Assembly (NCBI GenBank): GCA_964017235.1
Contig: OZ024928.1
Location: 4,650,001-4,714,000, forward strand
Reading direction: 5' to 3'
Origin: Sabellastarte sp. h YS-2021
Lineage: Eukaryota > Annelida > Polychaeta > Sabellida > Sabellidae
Length of the DNA stretch: 64,000 nt
In this document: piece by piece, positions 42,351 through 56,448 of the stretch
Numbering within the stretch: position 1 is the stretch's first letter
Layout of the letters: each line of letters begins with the position of its first letter
The notes under the pieces: generated by a model
What the model saw: the letters and a program-made list of their open reading frames with translations, nothing else
Database searches by the model: none
Told to the model about the DNA's origin: nothing
Made by a program: the position numbers and the translations under genes

Positions 42351-42943
42351 CAGGGGTGGATTTCATGAAAGGTCTCAGACTTAGCCCAGTCTCAGGCTGA
42401 GCCACTGGCTCAAATCTGAGCCTTTTGGCTCAGCTAAGTCTTTGTCTCAAATGGTTTTCACAGAAGGGGTCTCAGTTGAGATCAAGCTTATCAAATAACC
42501 ACAGTGGTTTTCTGTGTCATGTGACCATTTTTTGTAGTCAAAATATTCTACTAACGACATATATGTTCCTTGTTTGATACATAATATCTCTGGTCAAATA
42601 CCATATTTCCAATGGGAAACCTTGTAAACATGTAAAACCACCCAAGAACTACTTCAGGGGGTTGTTTTATATACTTGTACCCTATTTTCAGCCATTTCAA
42701 ATTTTGAAGTGAAGAAAGAATTATGGCGACCATATTTGAGCCTTTGTTTACAAAACTTAAGCCCACTTTCTACCAGTCTCAACATTTGAGCCAGTGCCTC
42801 AGCCAAAGCTGAGACTGAGACCTTTTGTGAAATCCATTAAGGCTTAGCCCATGGGCTCAAATAAAATGTTCCAATAATTTGAGACAAAAGTCTCAAGTTT
42901 GAGTCTGAGACCGGGCTAAGACCTTTCGTGAAATCCGCCCCTG
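42351..42943. mobile_element. MITE with long inverted ends CAGGGGYGGATTTCAYGAAAGG (593 bp)
   Basis: Left CAGGGGTGGATTTCATGAAA; right TTTCGTGAAATCCGCCCCTG. Further matching inverted motifs (GGTCTCAGACTTAGCCC with GGGCTAAGACC, GGCTCAAATCTGAGCC with GAGCCAGTGCCTCAG) extend well inside. It lies about 350 bp upstream of the alpha-SNAP start. CAGGGG ends suggest hAT, but no 8-bp duplication is visible. Confidence 0.8.
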
Positions 42944-44668
42944 GACTCGATAACTTGTCTGGGGTTATATCCACAAAAGTAAATGTCTTGTTTTGGTCTT
43001 AAATGTAAGACTTTGTCACAATTCTGAGCAAAACAATTCGTGCATTAATGTAAATCCCATTCTCAAAATATTTATAGTCCTCAGTAAACATTAAAAACAT
43101 TCTAAAATGGTTCAAACATTTACAAAAACTTTGTAAAATCACCCTATTAAAACCCTATCTTTTGGCTTATTTACATGCAATACATTATAATGTTTAGAAA
43201 GTTTTTATAAGCATTCTCTATATCAATGTTTTTGCTGAAAACATTTATTGAACATCTATATATAATATTACTAAAGAAACTAGTTTTGACTGAAAATTGT
43301 ATTTAATTATTTTTGAAATAGCTAACGAAATGTAGGATGTTCTGGGATTTTTTTTCAAAAATTCATCACAAAATGTTTTAATGGCATTTGTCAACAATGT
43401 TTTGTAAATTTTTGCTCTGAAAATGGCTTATAAATGTTTAATAGCAACTGGTTTTCATACCCATCATTTTAAAACATTTTTGAAATGTTTTCTATCAAAA
43501 GTTTTGAAAACATTCTGTCCCAAACGTTTTTTGTACCTATATTTACCTTCAAACAGTTTCAAACAAAGATGGTGGTAATTATTAATAAGTATTTTAGATG
43601 ACATTGTCACAAATTGCACTGCACGTGATGCCTAAAAATAAGAATTGGATATGGATAAAATTTTTAAGAGACTATCTTACAATGTTAGACATAAGAAAAT
43701 ATTTTCATTGGTTAGCAACCTAAAAACATTGAATTTGACCTCTGACCTCAATTAAGTTTAATATTGCTAAGCAATGCCAAAGTAATATTTTTGAGACATT
43801 TTTTGTTCATTTGTAACGTTTTTCTAACATTTTCATTAAACGTTTAAGAAACGGTGTGCATAAAACATTTTGAAAACTTTCTATTATAAATGGGTTCTGT
43901 ACCCATCATTTTTAACCTTCGCCAAACATTGCCTTTGAAACATTTGCAAAGCTGCAGAGAAATACATATGCATAAATTTATAGTATACATCAATGGTATA
44001 TATCCTTGCAATAAAATAACTATCCATATAAGCAAGTTGTAAAATGTACATAGCCTACTGCTAAAGTTTTATCAGCACTTTTTATAGACTATTAAATCCA
44101 TTTCGCATATCTATATCAAGTATATAATAAATTATCATGCACTAAAAGATTTAGAAAACTCATGAAAAAAGATTAACTGCATTATAGGTCATTTAACTGA
44201 TATAAAATACATTAAAAGTTGAATATACTTGTTTCAAAGGAATACATTTTCATTGCTGACTTTGGCAATAGGCAATATGATTACACTAGCCATAGGAGAA
44301 ACAGTGGTTTGAACTACTAAATGAGAAAAAATATAAATGCCATGATTCCACAAAAAAAATTAATTGGTGTTGGAGTAACTTAGATTAAACTTGGATCTAG
44401 CTAAGAATAATTTGCAGAGTCAAAATCTACTTGAATGTTGTTTCAACTATTGGATTCAATCTGATTTCACTGGTTGGATCCAACTAAAACGGTTTGCAAA
44501 AGCTACATTGTATTTCAACCACATTTCACCGATTGATTTCAATATAATTTCACACATTGGATCAAACTGAAACCAGTTTGTAAAATCCACATGTATTCCA
44601 ACCAGATTTCACCCTTGTATTGAACCTGATTTAACCTGGTGATTTCAACATGATTTCAATCGTTGGGT
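42944..44668. other. AT-rich diverged repeat, no gene
   Basis: Contains AACATTTT/AAAATGTT motifs, and a block at 43560-43740 (AAAGATGGTGGTAA ... TTTTTAAGAGACTATCT ... TTAGACATAAGAAAAT) that matches 48375-48560. Around 44400-45050, repeated phrases such as ACCAGATTTCACCGATTG and CCATTGGATCCAACT form a loose ~55-60-bp array. Confidence 0.5.
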
Positions 44669-44903
44669 CCAATGTATTTCACGGGCCCACGGTGGCAGAG
44701 TGGTAACACTCTCGCCTCCCACCTCTGCGGCTGGGGTTCGATAGTTGCTTGCCGTTGGTCGGCAGTTTACAGTACAGAACCCTAGCGAACTATATGTACT
44801 GGTTTCCTCTGCCCTTCCAACTACCCGTCGTGATATGACCTGTACAGTGTTGAAAGCGACGTAAAACCCCAAATAAACAAATAAACAAACCAATGTATTT
44901 CAC
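44669..44903 (+). mobile_element. tRNA-derived SINE with perfect 14-bp TSD (element 44683-44889)
   Basis: The 207-bp element starts GGGCCCACGG and has box A TGGCAGAGTGG (44693-44703) and box B GGTTCGATA (44735-44743), the two internal RNA polymerase III promoter elements. It ends GTAAAACCCCAAATAAACAA with an A-rich simple tail. CCAATGTATTTCAC flanks it perfectly on both sides (44669-44682 and 44890-44903). The perfect duplication implies a young, LINE-mobilised insertion. Confidence 0.9.
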
Positions 44904-46620
44904 CCGGATTTCACCCATTGGTTTCAACCTGATTTCACCAATTGGTTTCAACATGATTTCAACCATTGGATCCAGCAAAAAATGGTTTCCAAAATCTACA
45001 TGTATTTTAACCAGATTTCACCGATAGATTCAACCTGATTTCAAAGTTGCGTGCCTGCTGGGAAGTTGGGTACATGTATAATGTGCAAACTGGATCCATA
45101 TACTTCATACAAGGAAACAAAAAAGAGTTTAATATTGTGTTCTGAATTTCATTTTAGGCTCAGTTGAGAATAATATTTAAATAACAGGAAATTAAATGCA
45201 TTTGCTTGAAATAGCAATAATATTAACATTATCAAACTGTTACTAGCACCCTATTATTTGTCTTTAGTTAACTCAATAAAGTAAGTTACCAAGCATCTTT
45301 CTTAAAATATTTGGATTGAATATAAAAAATAGTATTTTGATAGATTATTATTCTCCGTAACCAATTCAAAAGAATTATCCTAAATGTAATGTTTAAATAA
45401 AAAAAATTAGTTTCCCCATGACAATATTTTTTCTACCTACTGGTAAATAGTACATAAATTTAATTTCATGTAAATTTCTGGGGGTGATGCATATATCTTT
45501 GTGCCTGTCAGAAGACAAAATAATTTGTGGACATTTATACTTTGATAAGTAGTCGGCATTGCAAATATTTATATAATGATTGTATCATGATTATTTGCTG
45601 AGAAATTTAAGAATTGGACAAATCAGAGATATTTTAAGTATAATTTCAACTAGTATAAATTTCAATTTCAAACTTCCAGGATAAGAGAAAAGGTCAACAC
45701 CATTGAAACATTGGATAACTGAAGAGTCTGCAGTGGATATGCATTAGGAAAGAGGCAAGACTTTCTGAAGGAGGCAGTAGACCAAAAGGTACAAATCCTA
45801 CCAGGCAACTCATTTCACCCTGTGGGTATATCAAAAGCAAAACTATCACACAATTATTTCACTGATTTATGAATGTGTGAACAGAATTTGTTGAATCACA
45901 AGCAGTTTAAATTTACCTTATACCACAAAATATTGTACAGGTTAATGTAAAGAGAAATCTGTCAAAATGCTGTATAAGTTAAAATTTTCACTTTACATTA
46001 ATTTTAGCTATTTTATCTAGTGAGCTTGGACAGTAAAAATTAATCCCTAGTGAAATTTCAGTCTGTAATAATATTTGATAATTTGTAGAATCATTAGAAC
46101 TTATGGTTTATATAACTAATATTTAATGACAGGGTCTGAGTTATCTTTAAACTTAAAGGATTTTAACAAAAAATTAACCAATAGTAAACTAACTAAGGCT
46201 TTGATTTACGCAAGAGCTTGCTAACTCAGGGTTAACCAAGACCTAATAAATTCGTTAAAAGAACAAAAGATTTTGATTTACAGGCCCCAGATACTGTAGG
46301 GCCAGTTTTTACAGACTGATAGCAATCAGCTAGGTATGAGGTAAACCATTGAGTTCAGAACCACTGATATCAAACTATGATCAAATGTAACTGAGAAGAA
46401 GAGAATGATATCAAATGCATCACATAACAGTAGGTCGTACCTTCGCCTTGGGATAGGGGAACGTGTATTTCATTCTTTATGAACAGAACATCAGTATTGA
46501 TTGAATTACCAGATTTTAATTAGACTGGTATAATTGTCCAAGTATGATCATGAATATGATTCAACACTGTGGTAACTGCAGCACACGCAACTAACTTTGA
46601 TGGGTAGTTCAATTTTTTTC
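44904..46620. other. AT-rich, no gene recognised
   Basis: Bases 46010-46290 resemble the middle of the MITE at 31964-32670 and end GATTTACAGGCCCCAG, so they may be a decayed MITE. Nothing else was recognised. Confidence 0.4.
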
Positions 46621-49010
46621 CAGTGAACACTGCATATGTTTATAAACATTTATAAACATTGACAATGTTTATCAATGAAATATCAACATTGTACAGCTGT
46701 AAAACGACCAAACTGGCTGAATTTGGGCAAACTGTGAAAGGTTGAAGGATCTGTAAATGTTTACCTTTCATCTATCAATGTTTAAAAACATTTACTGAAC
46801 TATTATCAAATGTTTATAAACATAAAGAAATGTTTTTGAAATCTTGTGATAAGAAAAAGCAACAACGTTGACTTCATATTTAAAATATATATCTTCTTTA
46901 CACATAGTTTAGCTAAAAAAAAATCAAGATGCATAACTATATTAGTTGTTCAAAACGTGTAAAATTTTAACTGCATGAGTACATTCACACAAATTTTAAT
47001 TTATCGACATACAAAAAGGTTTATATTATAAACCTCAATAAATGTTGTATTTTAACCAATAACATTTATAAATTTAAAAAAAAAATTTTATTCCATATTC
47101 TAATACATTGAATACACATTGTGAACAAAATAGTTACCCCATTGTTAACATAGGGAAAATAAAAATAAGGCACATTATTGAGAATCAACATGATTAGCAA
47201 TTTTTCAACGTACAATTTATAAATATTGATACATGTTTGCAAAAGAATGAATCTAAATGTTTATGCCTGTTTTCATTTTCAAACCAAATATCAACCTTTG
47301 AATAGGTATGTTCATAAACATTTATAAACATATGAAATGTTGACTTAGAAAATGATTAACTTACAAGTTTTTAAATAACTTTTCATGAATTTATGATCTG
47401 AAGGTTGAGCCCATTACTTTCACTTTGTGATTAATACTGTCAAAATGTTTGTTAAAATAAAACTAATTTTTCAGATACTGCCATTAATTGCCTTAAAGAA
47501 AATATAAAATTGAAATGTAAAGTAACATTTGGCTGTTTAAATGCATTTATTAATATATTTGACTGTTTAAATACATTTATTAATGTTGATGTACATTTAC
47601 ACGGAAAATCATTAATTTGTCAAAATGGTGCCTAAACAACAAGTTTCATAAATGAGAAATTTATATACCATTTTCTTGTTAAATGATAGTCAAATGTTGA
47701 TAAATTATAGGTCATATTACTTGAAAGCTTATGACAAGAAAATTAGTGCATTTAAAATTAATTTCATAAGAATGTCACCAATAACAGACCCCTAAAATGA
47801 CAAATTAATTGGACTATCAGGGTTATATTCTTGTCATAAGTTTGTCAGTTAATTTGTTTAACAAGAAAATGACAAGTTTAAATTTGTCATTTAGGAAGTT
47901 TGTTGTTTTAGGCACTTGACAAATAAATGACAAATTAATGTTTGTCAGAGGTTTTCAGTGTACTGACATTGATGAACCTTGTCATATATTAACTAATGTC
48001 AATCAAAATGTCTGGTGTTGACATGTTGATTTACATATTTTAAGATACACTCCTATTAAATGTAAAACACAAGACCAAAATCATTAGGTTTTCTAACCAG
48101 AGTGGTAAATATATGAATATGTATGTATGTACATCAATATTGAAATGTTTATTTACATTGATTATCATTGATTTAAATTATTAGCCATGAAATTTGATAA
48201 ATATTGATTTTAATATAAACTTAAACTTATCCCACATTTTAATGGTTGACGTATTACCATTAGTAGCTTCTTGCATACATTGAACTGATGTTTAGGAACA
48301 TTAGAAAATTTTCAGTATTCATTTAAATTCACTTTTATTTTATGTCCAAAAATGTTTATAAATGTTTAGGCATTATCAAAGATGGCGGTGAGCAATAATA
48401 GGGGATTTTAAGGAACTTATAAAATAATTATTCAACATATAACACCCAATAATAGGAATTGAATGAGCGCTCAATTTTTAAGCCACTATCTCTCAAGTTT
48501 AGACATAAAAATGATATTCTCATGCTTTGAGAGCCTTTCTTTATGATGTTATTTGTACTTTATAAATGAGAATTGTTGGTTTTTTAACATTTATAAGTTT
48601 AGCATTAATAATCCAATTTTAAGGTTTAAAAACATTGATAAACATCTTAATTCTAATTGTTGATCTGGTTTTCACTCTTCAACCAAATGTTAATCTGTCA
48701 GAATAAAATGTTTATAAGTATGTACTATCTAACATATACTTACTCAAGTTTAAGTATTGGGTACTTTAAGAAAACATTAATAAACATTTTTAAACTTATG
48801 CTGCATTGATGATATTTGTATAACGAAACATTTAATAAACATTGAAATTTTTTAACGTCTATATACATTGCAAAAACTAACATTGATATACATTTACAAA
48901 ATAAATGTTTATAAACATTTTAAATGTGAACGTTTATGCCTGTTTTCATTTTTAAATGTAATATCAACCTTTCAATGTGTATGTCTATAATCATTTATAA
49001 ACATATGAAA
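46621..49010. repeat. Diverged repeat region rich in TGTTTATAAACA palindromes
   Basis: TGTTTATAAACATTT or close forms occur at about 46636, 46811, 47308, 48355 and 48905. A longer direct repeat (TTTATGCCTGTTTTCATTTT ... AACCTTTCAATG ... CATTTATAAACATATGAAATG) appears at about 47258 and 48930, and 48375-48560 matches 43560-43740. It looks like several aged copies of one unidentified interspersed repeat. Confidence 0.5.
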
Positions 49011-50530
49011 TGCTCACTGGGTTTATTCTGAAACAGGATAGTAGATCTGCAGATTGTCACCAGAATGAGGCTTTCATGATAAGAGGGATTACAGAAGCTA
49101 TGGAAAGAATGAAATGTTGGCCAAAAATTACTGATAATTTTATGAATCTCAGCCTCCATGACATGATCATATTTGAAGGCGGTAAATTCAGGTTGATATC
49201 AGCAAGATTGTTCACTACTGTCTTTGTGTGAAAGAGAAATCCATCACAAATCTTTTTAATTTTTCAGAAAGTAATGAGGCAAACTGGTAAGCTCCTGACT
49301 AATACAATTACTAAACTTGAAGTAGGGGGTCAGACACAATCTGCAATCCTACCACCACTTTCTTGAAAAATAACTGCTGTCAAAGATTAGTTTCCTGTAG
49401 TGGTCTAGCTTGTCTTTATTTTAGACTAAGATTATGATGTTTATTGAGTATGGTCTCTGGAATGTTAAAGAATTGTGGTGTACAGACAGGGACTAGTTTT
49501 TATTCATTGTTCTAAATATTACATTGACATTTATAAGAGATATGGTTATGTCAACTAAATATGACATGTTGCATGTTTATGATACTGCGTTCATTACTGG
49601 TGTTAATTTATTTTAGTGATAACTTATCAAAATAGGTGGATTTACTAAAAATGACAGTATATATAATTTGTGCAATTCAGAAATAAAGAATAAAATTCAT
49701 TGTTTTACATGAATGTCTATTGTTACAATGAAGTCAATAATATTTAAATTTTTGTTTGTGAAGAAAAGACTGTATGTTAGGTCTACATAATGAAATCCTG
49801 TTTCATGATGAAACTAATATGTAAGTGAATTTTGAAAGGTGGAGTTTTAGAAATCATTTAACATGAAATGTACAGACTTTGTATATAATCCTATGTGAAA
49901 CCATTCTTAGGTGTGAAAATACTAACGAGCCTATTGGGGGTGCGCCTTAATAACATGTTATTGTAATTGTTACTGTATATACTATGCCTGTATAATAAAT
50001 GTATAAATAATAAAATAATGATATTTTCTTCCAGAGGATCAAGTGTCAAGCCTTACAAACAATTGGATATTAATAGGTTTACCCTATTGACGGATTAATA
50101 CCATTAGATTTTCACAATAACAAGACAAGTGATTACACAGAGGCTTATCGCACAATCATAAATCTCATACAGTGTCCTGTATCTTTTACCAAATAAAATA
50201 AAATAGAATAGGATTGGGATTATTAATTTATGAGTTAGCTATATTAGTGATACCATGCATAGACTGTACCGGTGCATGGTGGTGCATTCTAAAATGGCGT
50301 TCTGCAATGAAACCACCTGCAAGCAGCTACATACTTCTCCAATTCAAGTCATGACCTCAGAGTATGATTGGTGAGCTACCAGCTTTCTCATTTATTGACC
50401 AATACTGAGATTTCACCCCTGACACTCAACGAGATATGGGTATAAGTACAACTGTCATTTCTTTGTTGAAGATATAGGTTTACTAGCTGATGCCACAATG
50501 ATACTTAAGGCTGTATACACTATGTATAGG
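49011..50530. other. Non-coding, no recognisable feature
   Basis: AT-rich with one 73-codon ORF that has no motif. No repeat or RNA gene was recognised. Confidence 0.4.
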
Positions 50531-50539
50531 TGTTTTACA

Positions 50540-50810
50540 CAGCTCCTCACTCCTTATTCCTCTCCTAGTTATTTTGGACCATCGTTGTCTCTGAGAAGTT
50601 GCTCCTATAGCAACAGTCACCTGGTCATTTATACCTGACAGTTCCTCCTTTCTACCATTCCCTCTGTAAGTCAGTCAAACAATTTGGCAAGAACTTTGCT
50701 TTCAATACTTCCAAGATCTGCAATGAACTTCCTGACAATATAGACCCAATATATTGCCTCTTTAAGATAAAGCTTAAAACTTACCTAGCTGTAAAAGCCT
50801 TTTGGCTATA
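50540..50810 (+). mobile_element. LINE ORF2 C-terminal fragment
   Basis: The plus-strand translation gives FGKNFAFNTSKICNELPDNI and, in another frame, FKIKLKTYLAVKAF. This resembles the conserved stretch after the reverse transcriptase of CR1/L2/Jockey-type LINEs (LWNxLPxxIR ... FKxxLKTYLFxxAF). It is frameshifted between the two parts and has no 5' portion. The following 200 bp may be its 3' UTR. Confidence 0.55.
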
Positions 50811-52150
50811 TAGCCAGCTCACCATCCCCGTGTGTGTTCTCTGGTATCATTTGGCTACATCAATGAATGCATGACTATTTAATCCGTTTATATCATGCTG
50901 CTCCATATATAGATTATGTCAATTTATGGAGATTTAGCACTGTAAAAGTTTATATTAGATTGTATTAGACTTGTACTGTCAATGTTGTAGGGCCAATTTG
51001 TATATTACACTTATTATATGAAATACTGAAAATTAAACATAATAATATTTGGGATGACAATATTCTTTAAGAGCAAAAACGCATTTTTGAGTCATTATAA
51101 GAGATTTACAGCACTTAAACTCGATGCAAATTATTTATTCAACACAAATGTTATTTGATTTTTATGCGATTTCATTACATAGTAAAAATCTGGGATATAA
51201 GGCCAAAGTGTGCACCAAATGAATTGACCAGAAATACATTACATTTAATATTTTTCTACTAACATGCTAAATCATTCAATTGGAAATAAAGAACTTGTTA
51301 AACATGGAAGACATTTAATAAGTTTAGCAAAATAAAATACTAGAAAATAGAAATATTTAGCATTTACATTTTAATCTTTACCATTTACTTGAACTGGCAT
51401 GAAGTTGAAGAAATATTAATCTAGGGGCTGGTTTAGCAAACACTAACCCTCCTCATTAATTTAGAAAAGGTAAAAGTTAAAGATATCTCACCTTACCTCA
51501 ACAGATATCTTCTGGACAGATATCTTGAAGCCATTTTAAAGGTTAGAATCTTCAGTGAATGACGTGGGGAGTTCTGTCACACTAGGCAGAATGTCTATCT
51601 GCATTGCCTTTTACACCAAAAAGCTGGGTCAGAAACCTGACCTTTAAAAGACATTCCCCAAACTGAAAAACAGAGTCTGTGGTTAACTTTCAGTGACCTT
51701 AGGTTCCAGTCTGTCAATGGGGACTCTCCTTCAACAAGAGACCTTTGATGGACATAAAGTAACAGACATAGAGTAACATCAGACACTAAACGATGTGATT
51801 AACTCTCTATAACTAGATTTTTAATTACAAAACTTTCTTCATCTCTGCTTCCATGGAAGATATGCAATATGCCTACAGTAGCGAGAGATTACACACTAAA
51901 AAGATGAGAGTAAGCACTATGAAAGTACAAATAGAATTTTCAGGCCAGTATTGGGGTACCGGCAAGTTCAGCCCTTGGGTGGTCCTATTATCGATCACAC
52001 AAAAATTTAGTATGTACACTTTGTGGGTTTGTATCAAGCTTTCTATTGGTTGTTGATTGGTTACCTTAAAGCTAGCATTGTCCTTATTTGATTTCTAATC
52101 TAGAGGTGACCAGGGTGACATTGAAAAATTTTCTAGTATTTATATAGTAT
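50811..52150. other. Non-coding, mostly unrecognised
   Basis: A GGGGCTGGTTTAGCAAACAC motif at 51425 resembles a MITE end, but its partner was not found. Nothing else was recognised. Confidence 0.4.
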
Positions 52151-55100
52151 TTTACACTATTAAGGTTTTATTTTTTATTTTATATACAGTTGTATATATA
52201 GTTGACGACATTCCTGACCCTTCCACTCGTCATTATACTTTAAGATCTAGCAGACAAAAATCTCAACATGTACCTGTTGAGATTCAGACGTCGGATGATG
52301 CCAGTTTTCTGATAGATCTGCTGGCTAGACAGAAAGCTTCCATATCCGGGCAAGTTGAATCTGATACTTCTTTAAGTGAAACAGAGTGTGATGCTTTGGT
52401 AGCAAATTCGGATCCAGAACAAAGTTGCCTCTCAAAAGCAATGTAATCAGGTAGATTTAGATCCAAGCTTTTCTGATGTGTCAAATATATCACAACAAGC
52501 TATCAATGTTCAAATTTCACAACAGTTACAGTCACTAGGCAAATGTCTAGATGCGATGGAGGCTGGTTCATAAAAAAAGTTTGGACTCTTAGAAACTAAA
52601 AAAAAAACAAAGGCGCCAAACCCAAGTCTGTACCTCAGTCCTCGGTCAGGCAGTCAAGTGGTCACCCCAAAACACCTCTAATGCCGGATTTGCAGGCAAT
52701 TAGGCGATAAGCTTTTTTACCGGCTCGTGTTGAGCAGAGGTTAAAACAATTAGCAGAAGCTGACAAGCCAGGTACGAAAATCAAATCTGTAAGGGGTAGA
52801 AATGATGAAGTTATTGTTCCCAAAGAAATAATATGGCCCCATGAGTACGTTCTTTCTGGTTCTGCTAAGGAAAGGGTTCAATATGATCAACTGTCGCTCA
52901 CACAATGGGTGACTGGCTTTTGCCACATCATGAGGGAGAAAGCCAATTTGGAAACCAGGCAACATATGTTAGATTATATGATAGCATTAATGGATGATGC
53001 TGATGATTTTTTGTGGGATGCGGCAAAGGCCAGCCAGGCAGTGTTACTTTGTAGGATGGAGCAAGGTGAGATCAAGCATTTTGGCAAATTGAAAAAAATT
53101 GATAGAGTGCGTAGAGCAAATGCTCAAACACATGTCAATCCATCTCAGGGCTCACAAAATTCCAAGAAAAGTGTCACACCTCCTAGTAGATCCATGCCAT
53201 ATTTGCATTTTAACCAGGGCAACTGTTCTTACACTACAAACCACGAAACAAGGGGTGTTATGTACAAGCATATTTGCTCTGAATGTTTCACATCCTTTGG
53301 CAAAGTATTTGGTCATCACTCTACTGAATGTTGGAACAAATTAAAGAAACAGTCAAAAACAAGTAAAATTGATTGCTCGAATTCTGAGGGCTCAAAATTT
53401 GACTAGATGTTTTTTACAATGCCTCCAAGCCACAGGCCTGGGATGAGTATTATGCAACAAGAAAATTAAATTTTTCATTGGTATAAGCAATTTCGTAGTA
53501 CTCAGCAGGTGCGTTCTACTGAAACCTATTCACAAGTTTTGTCAAAAAAATATATGCCAGTTGAAGAAAATGAACAGCAAACTGCAAACCAGAGGTTTAC
53601 AGTACAAATGTAACAAAAATGTCAAAAATATTAAAACTGTAACATCCAAGCCCAAAAAACCCGACTGTGTGACCAGGGCCATTGCTAAACAAATAGAATG
53701 CACTCCACCAACCAAGACTATGCAAGTACAAAATAATGCACCGTTGTCATTCCATAATAGGTTTCAAGTGTTAGATGAATTTATTTCAGTACCAGATGAT
53801 GTTGATAGTTTTATAAACACAGGTACACAGGCGTGCGTTGAATTGTTTGGTGAAAAGCAATCTGTCACTGTTAATGACAAACAGCACTCCAAGGAGCACA
53901 AACCATTTGTTGGTAATTCCACAACCTCCATAAAGTCCCAGTTGACAAATAAACAATTGGAGGGCAATAAAAACGGAATTGTTTTTGTTGTTGGGGATAG
54001 CTTTGAGGCTGGGAGTGAACAGAATCATCACAATGTCATCACATGATTCTGTGAATTATTCTGCTCATGTTACAAAAATGATTACAATTGCATAATACAC
54101 AGCCCATTTTTGATGACTACTTAAATTGGCTCCACAGACAAAAATCTGTTTGGAAGGCAATAAAAACGGAATTGGGTCTTTGGATGGGATTAAAACAGAT
54201 GCCAAGAATGGTTGTGATAAATGCAATGTGAACAATGTTAACCAGACAGTGGGTGAGAATCACTTCATGAGCACATGTGATTTGTTTATTGATTTAGACA
54301 GAAACTGTGGCCCCAATAACTTGCAGAACTCTGCAATTTTTAATACTGAGTGTTCAAGTCAAACTGATAAAAATTCTTATAATGACCACTGTAAATTTGG
54401 TTTTAAACCTTTAGGTGAGTTTGAGTTACCAGATATTTTTCAAACTCACTACATGATCAGAACTGGTGGTGTTCAAACTGATATGCAATGCAGAATTCCT
54501 GTAAAATCAAATCTCAATCCTGAAAAATGGCGTCTATATCTGAAGGATTATTGTGACCAACAGCTGTTAGATCTGTTAATTTTTGTAGACTTTTGTTGAG
54601 ATAAACCATAGGTATCCACAGAAGAGAACCATATCTCCACCGTGTTAGAGATTATATACAGGAGGAAGTAGGTTTTCATGTCAAGATAGTTCCATTTCTT
54701 GAGAAACCTTGTCCGCTTCATATATCTCCTTTAATGGCTAGGGTTACACAGGGCTCACTGTTATGGACCTTAAATGATGTTGCATGGACGCCATATGCTT
54801 CATAATAAAAGAACATGGCTTTCCAAACCTGTACAATTATATTGATGACTTAATATGTATTGGTTTGCCCTCAGGAATAGATTGAGCTTTCACTTTTCTT
54901 AACAAATTATTGGGCGAGCTAGGCCTCCAGATTTCGGACAAGGAATTGGTACCACCTAGCACCTCTGTTGTTTAGGCATACAAATAGATACCATTGCTAA
55001 CTCTATTTCTATACCTCCCAAAATTGCAAGAAATCTCCCAGCTTTGTTTTTCTTGGGTCAGTAAAAGATCCCTCCAGTCATTATTGGGCAGTTTATTACA

Positions 55101-55869
55101 TATAACAAAATGCATAAAACCTGCCAGATATTTCTTGAATTGAATACTGGCCTTGCTTTGAGATTACGCCCATGACAGTAAAATATTGTTAAGTGCTTCC
55201 TTTTTTAAAGTCCACAGTGCATGAAAAAAAAAGTTTCTTTAAAAATTTGTAAGTGTGTGCCAGAGAGTAAGACAATCCCAGTAAAGAAAACCAGACATCA
55301 ATCAGAGCATCCCCCACTGAGATACAGCCTCTCAAAGTGGCATATAAAATAACATGCCTGAAAACATGTGTGGAGGTGTTGTGATGACACAAAAGGTACA
55401 CAGCAGTAAATTTGCCATGGTTTTTGTTGTAAATGTATTGGGAAGAATTGGATGTAACTGAATTTGTAGCTGATTTAATTGCATTTGGAAGTGACTTTTT
55501 TTTTGAAGCTTAACTTTAATTGAACAAGGATAATTTTGTTTGAAAAGTTTTTATAATTTTATATGATAATTAGCATTTATTCTTCAATATGAAAACTCTC
55601 AATCAGACTCCATCTAAAACTGTAATTGATAGAGTGAGGATTCTGTACAGATAACATTTTAAATATTAACCATAAGTAATGTAATTGTAAGAGCTGCTTG
55701 GGTTACAGTCACACATTTATTAATGTGTACCAGTCATTGTTAGTAAAGTGTTATTTTTTTTTCTTTTGGCTTGGGTTGTAAAATGTTCAATGACATTTTT
55801 GAGTATAGTCTTTAACTTGGTTATTTCTTGCATACAATTTGACCAAAGTACATTAAAATGTTTTATAAT

Positions 55870-56448
55870 CAACAAAGTACTGGTACACTACTCTTCTCTA
55901 TGACAAACAAGAATTTCATCAAAATTCATTCTTTCCTGTTGGATTAAAATTATGGAATACATTAGATGATTCTTTTAAACGCGTAACTACATTATCTAGT
56001 ACAGGTGATAGACATTGGAACTTGATACACTCAAAAATGCGAATAAACTGTAGTCCTCATAAAGAACATCTTGCACATAGTTTACATGTTATAGAAAATT
56101 CAACTTGTGACTGTGGCTTTTCTGTAGAAAACAATTTTTATTTTCTTTTAGAATACAGACTACTACTCAAAATAGGCAGTCAATGTTTATGAGTTTTAGC
56201 AACAATAACCACTGATTTTCAATTAATGGAGATTATAACTTGACTTTTGATCAAAAAAGGTAGTTTTTGAAGCAGTACAAGAATTTTTTAAGGAATCAGG
56301 GTGGTTTTCATAGTTTTATATTAGTCACATGTCCACAACTTCATCATCATTATCATCTATTCATATACTTTTGTAAATAGTTTGTCCAGTGAGAAGGCTT
56401 TGTTGATTTTGCCTAATTGTTTCAATAAAATATTGTTTATGAAAAAAA
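55870..56448 (+). mobile_element. LINE 3' end inserted in the DIRS-like fossil
   Basis: Translated pieces such as FPVGLKLWNTLDDSF, MRINCSPHKEHLAHSLH and NSTCDCGFSVENNFYFLLE match the post-RT Cys-rich region of non-LTR retrotransposons (LHxRLRxxCSxLxxHL ... CxCG ... HFLLxC). A 3' UTR follows, with PVRRLC-like sequence, AATAAAATATTG and an A-tail at 56439-56448. It is 5'-truncated and frameshifted, as is usual for LINE copies. Confidence 0.65.

Noticed and set aside
44693-44743. Functional tRNA gene
   Set aside because: Box A and box B are present, but the acceptor and anticodon arms do not form a full cloverleaf. The body and A-rich tail with target duplication show a SINE. The same holds at 27606, 60925 and 62305.
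53786-54031. Minus-strand ORFs of 67-81 codons opposite the DIRS-like linker
   Set aside because: Shadows of the plus-strand fossil reading frame, with no motif of their own.
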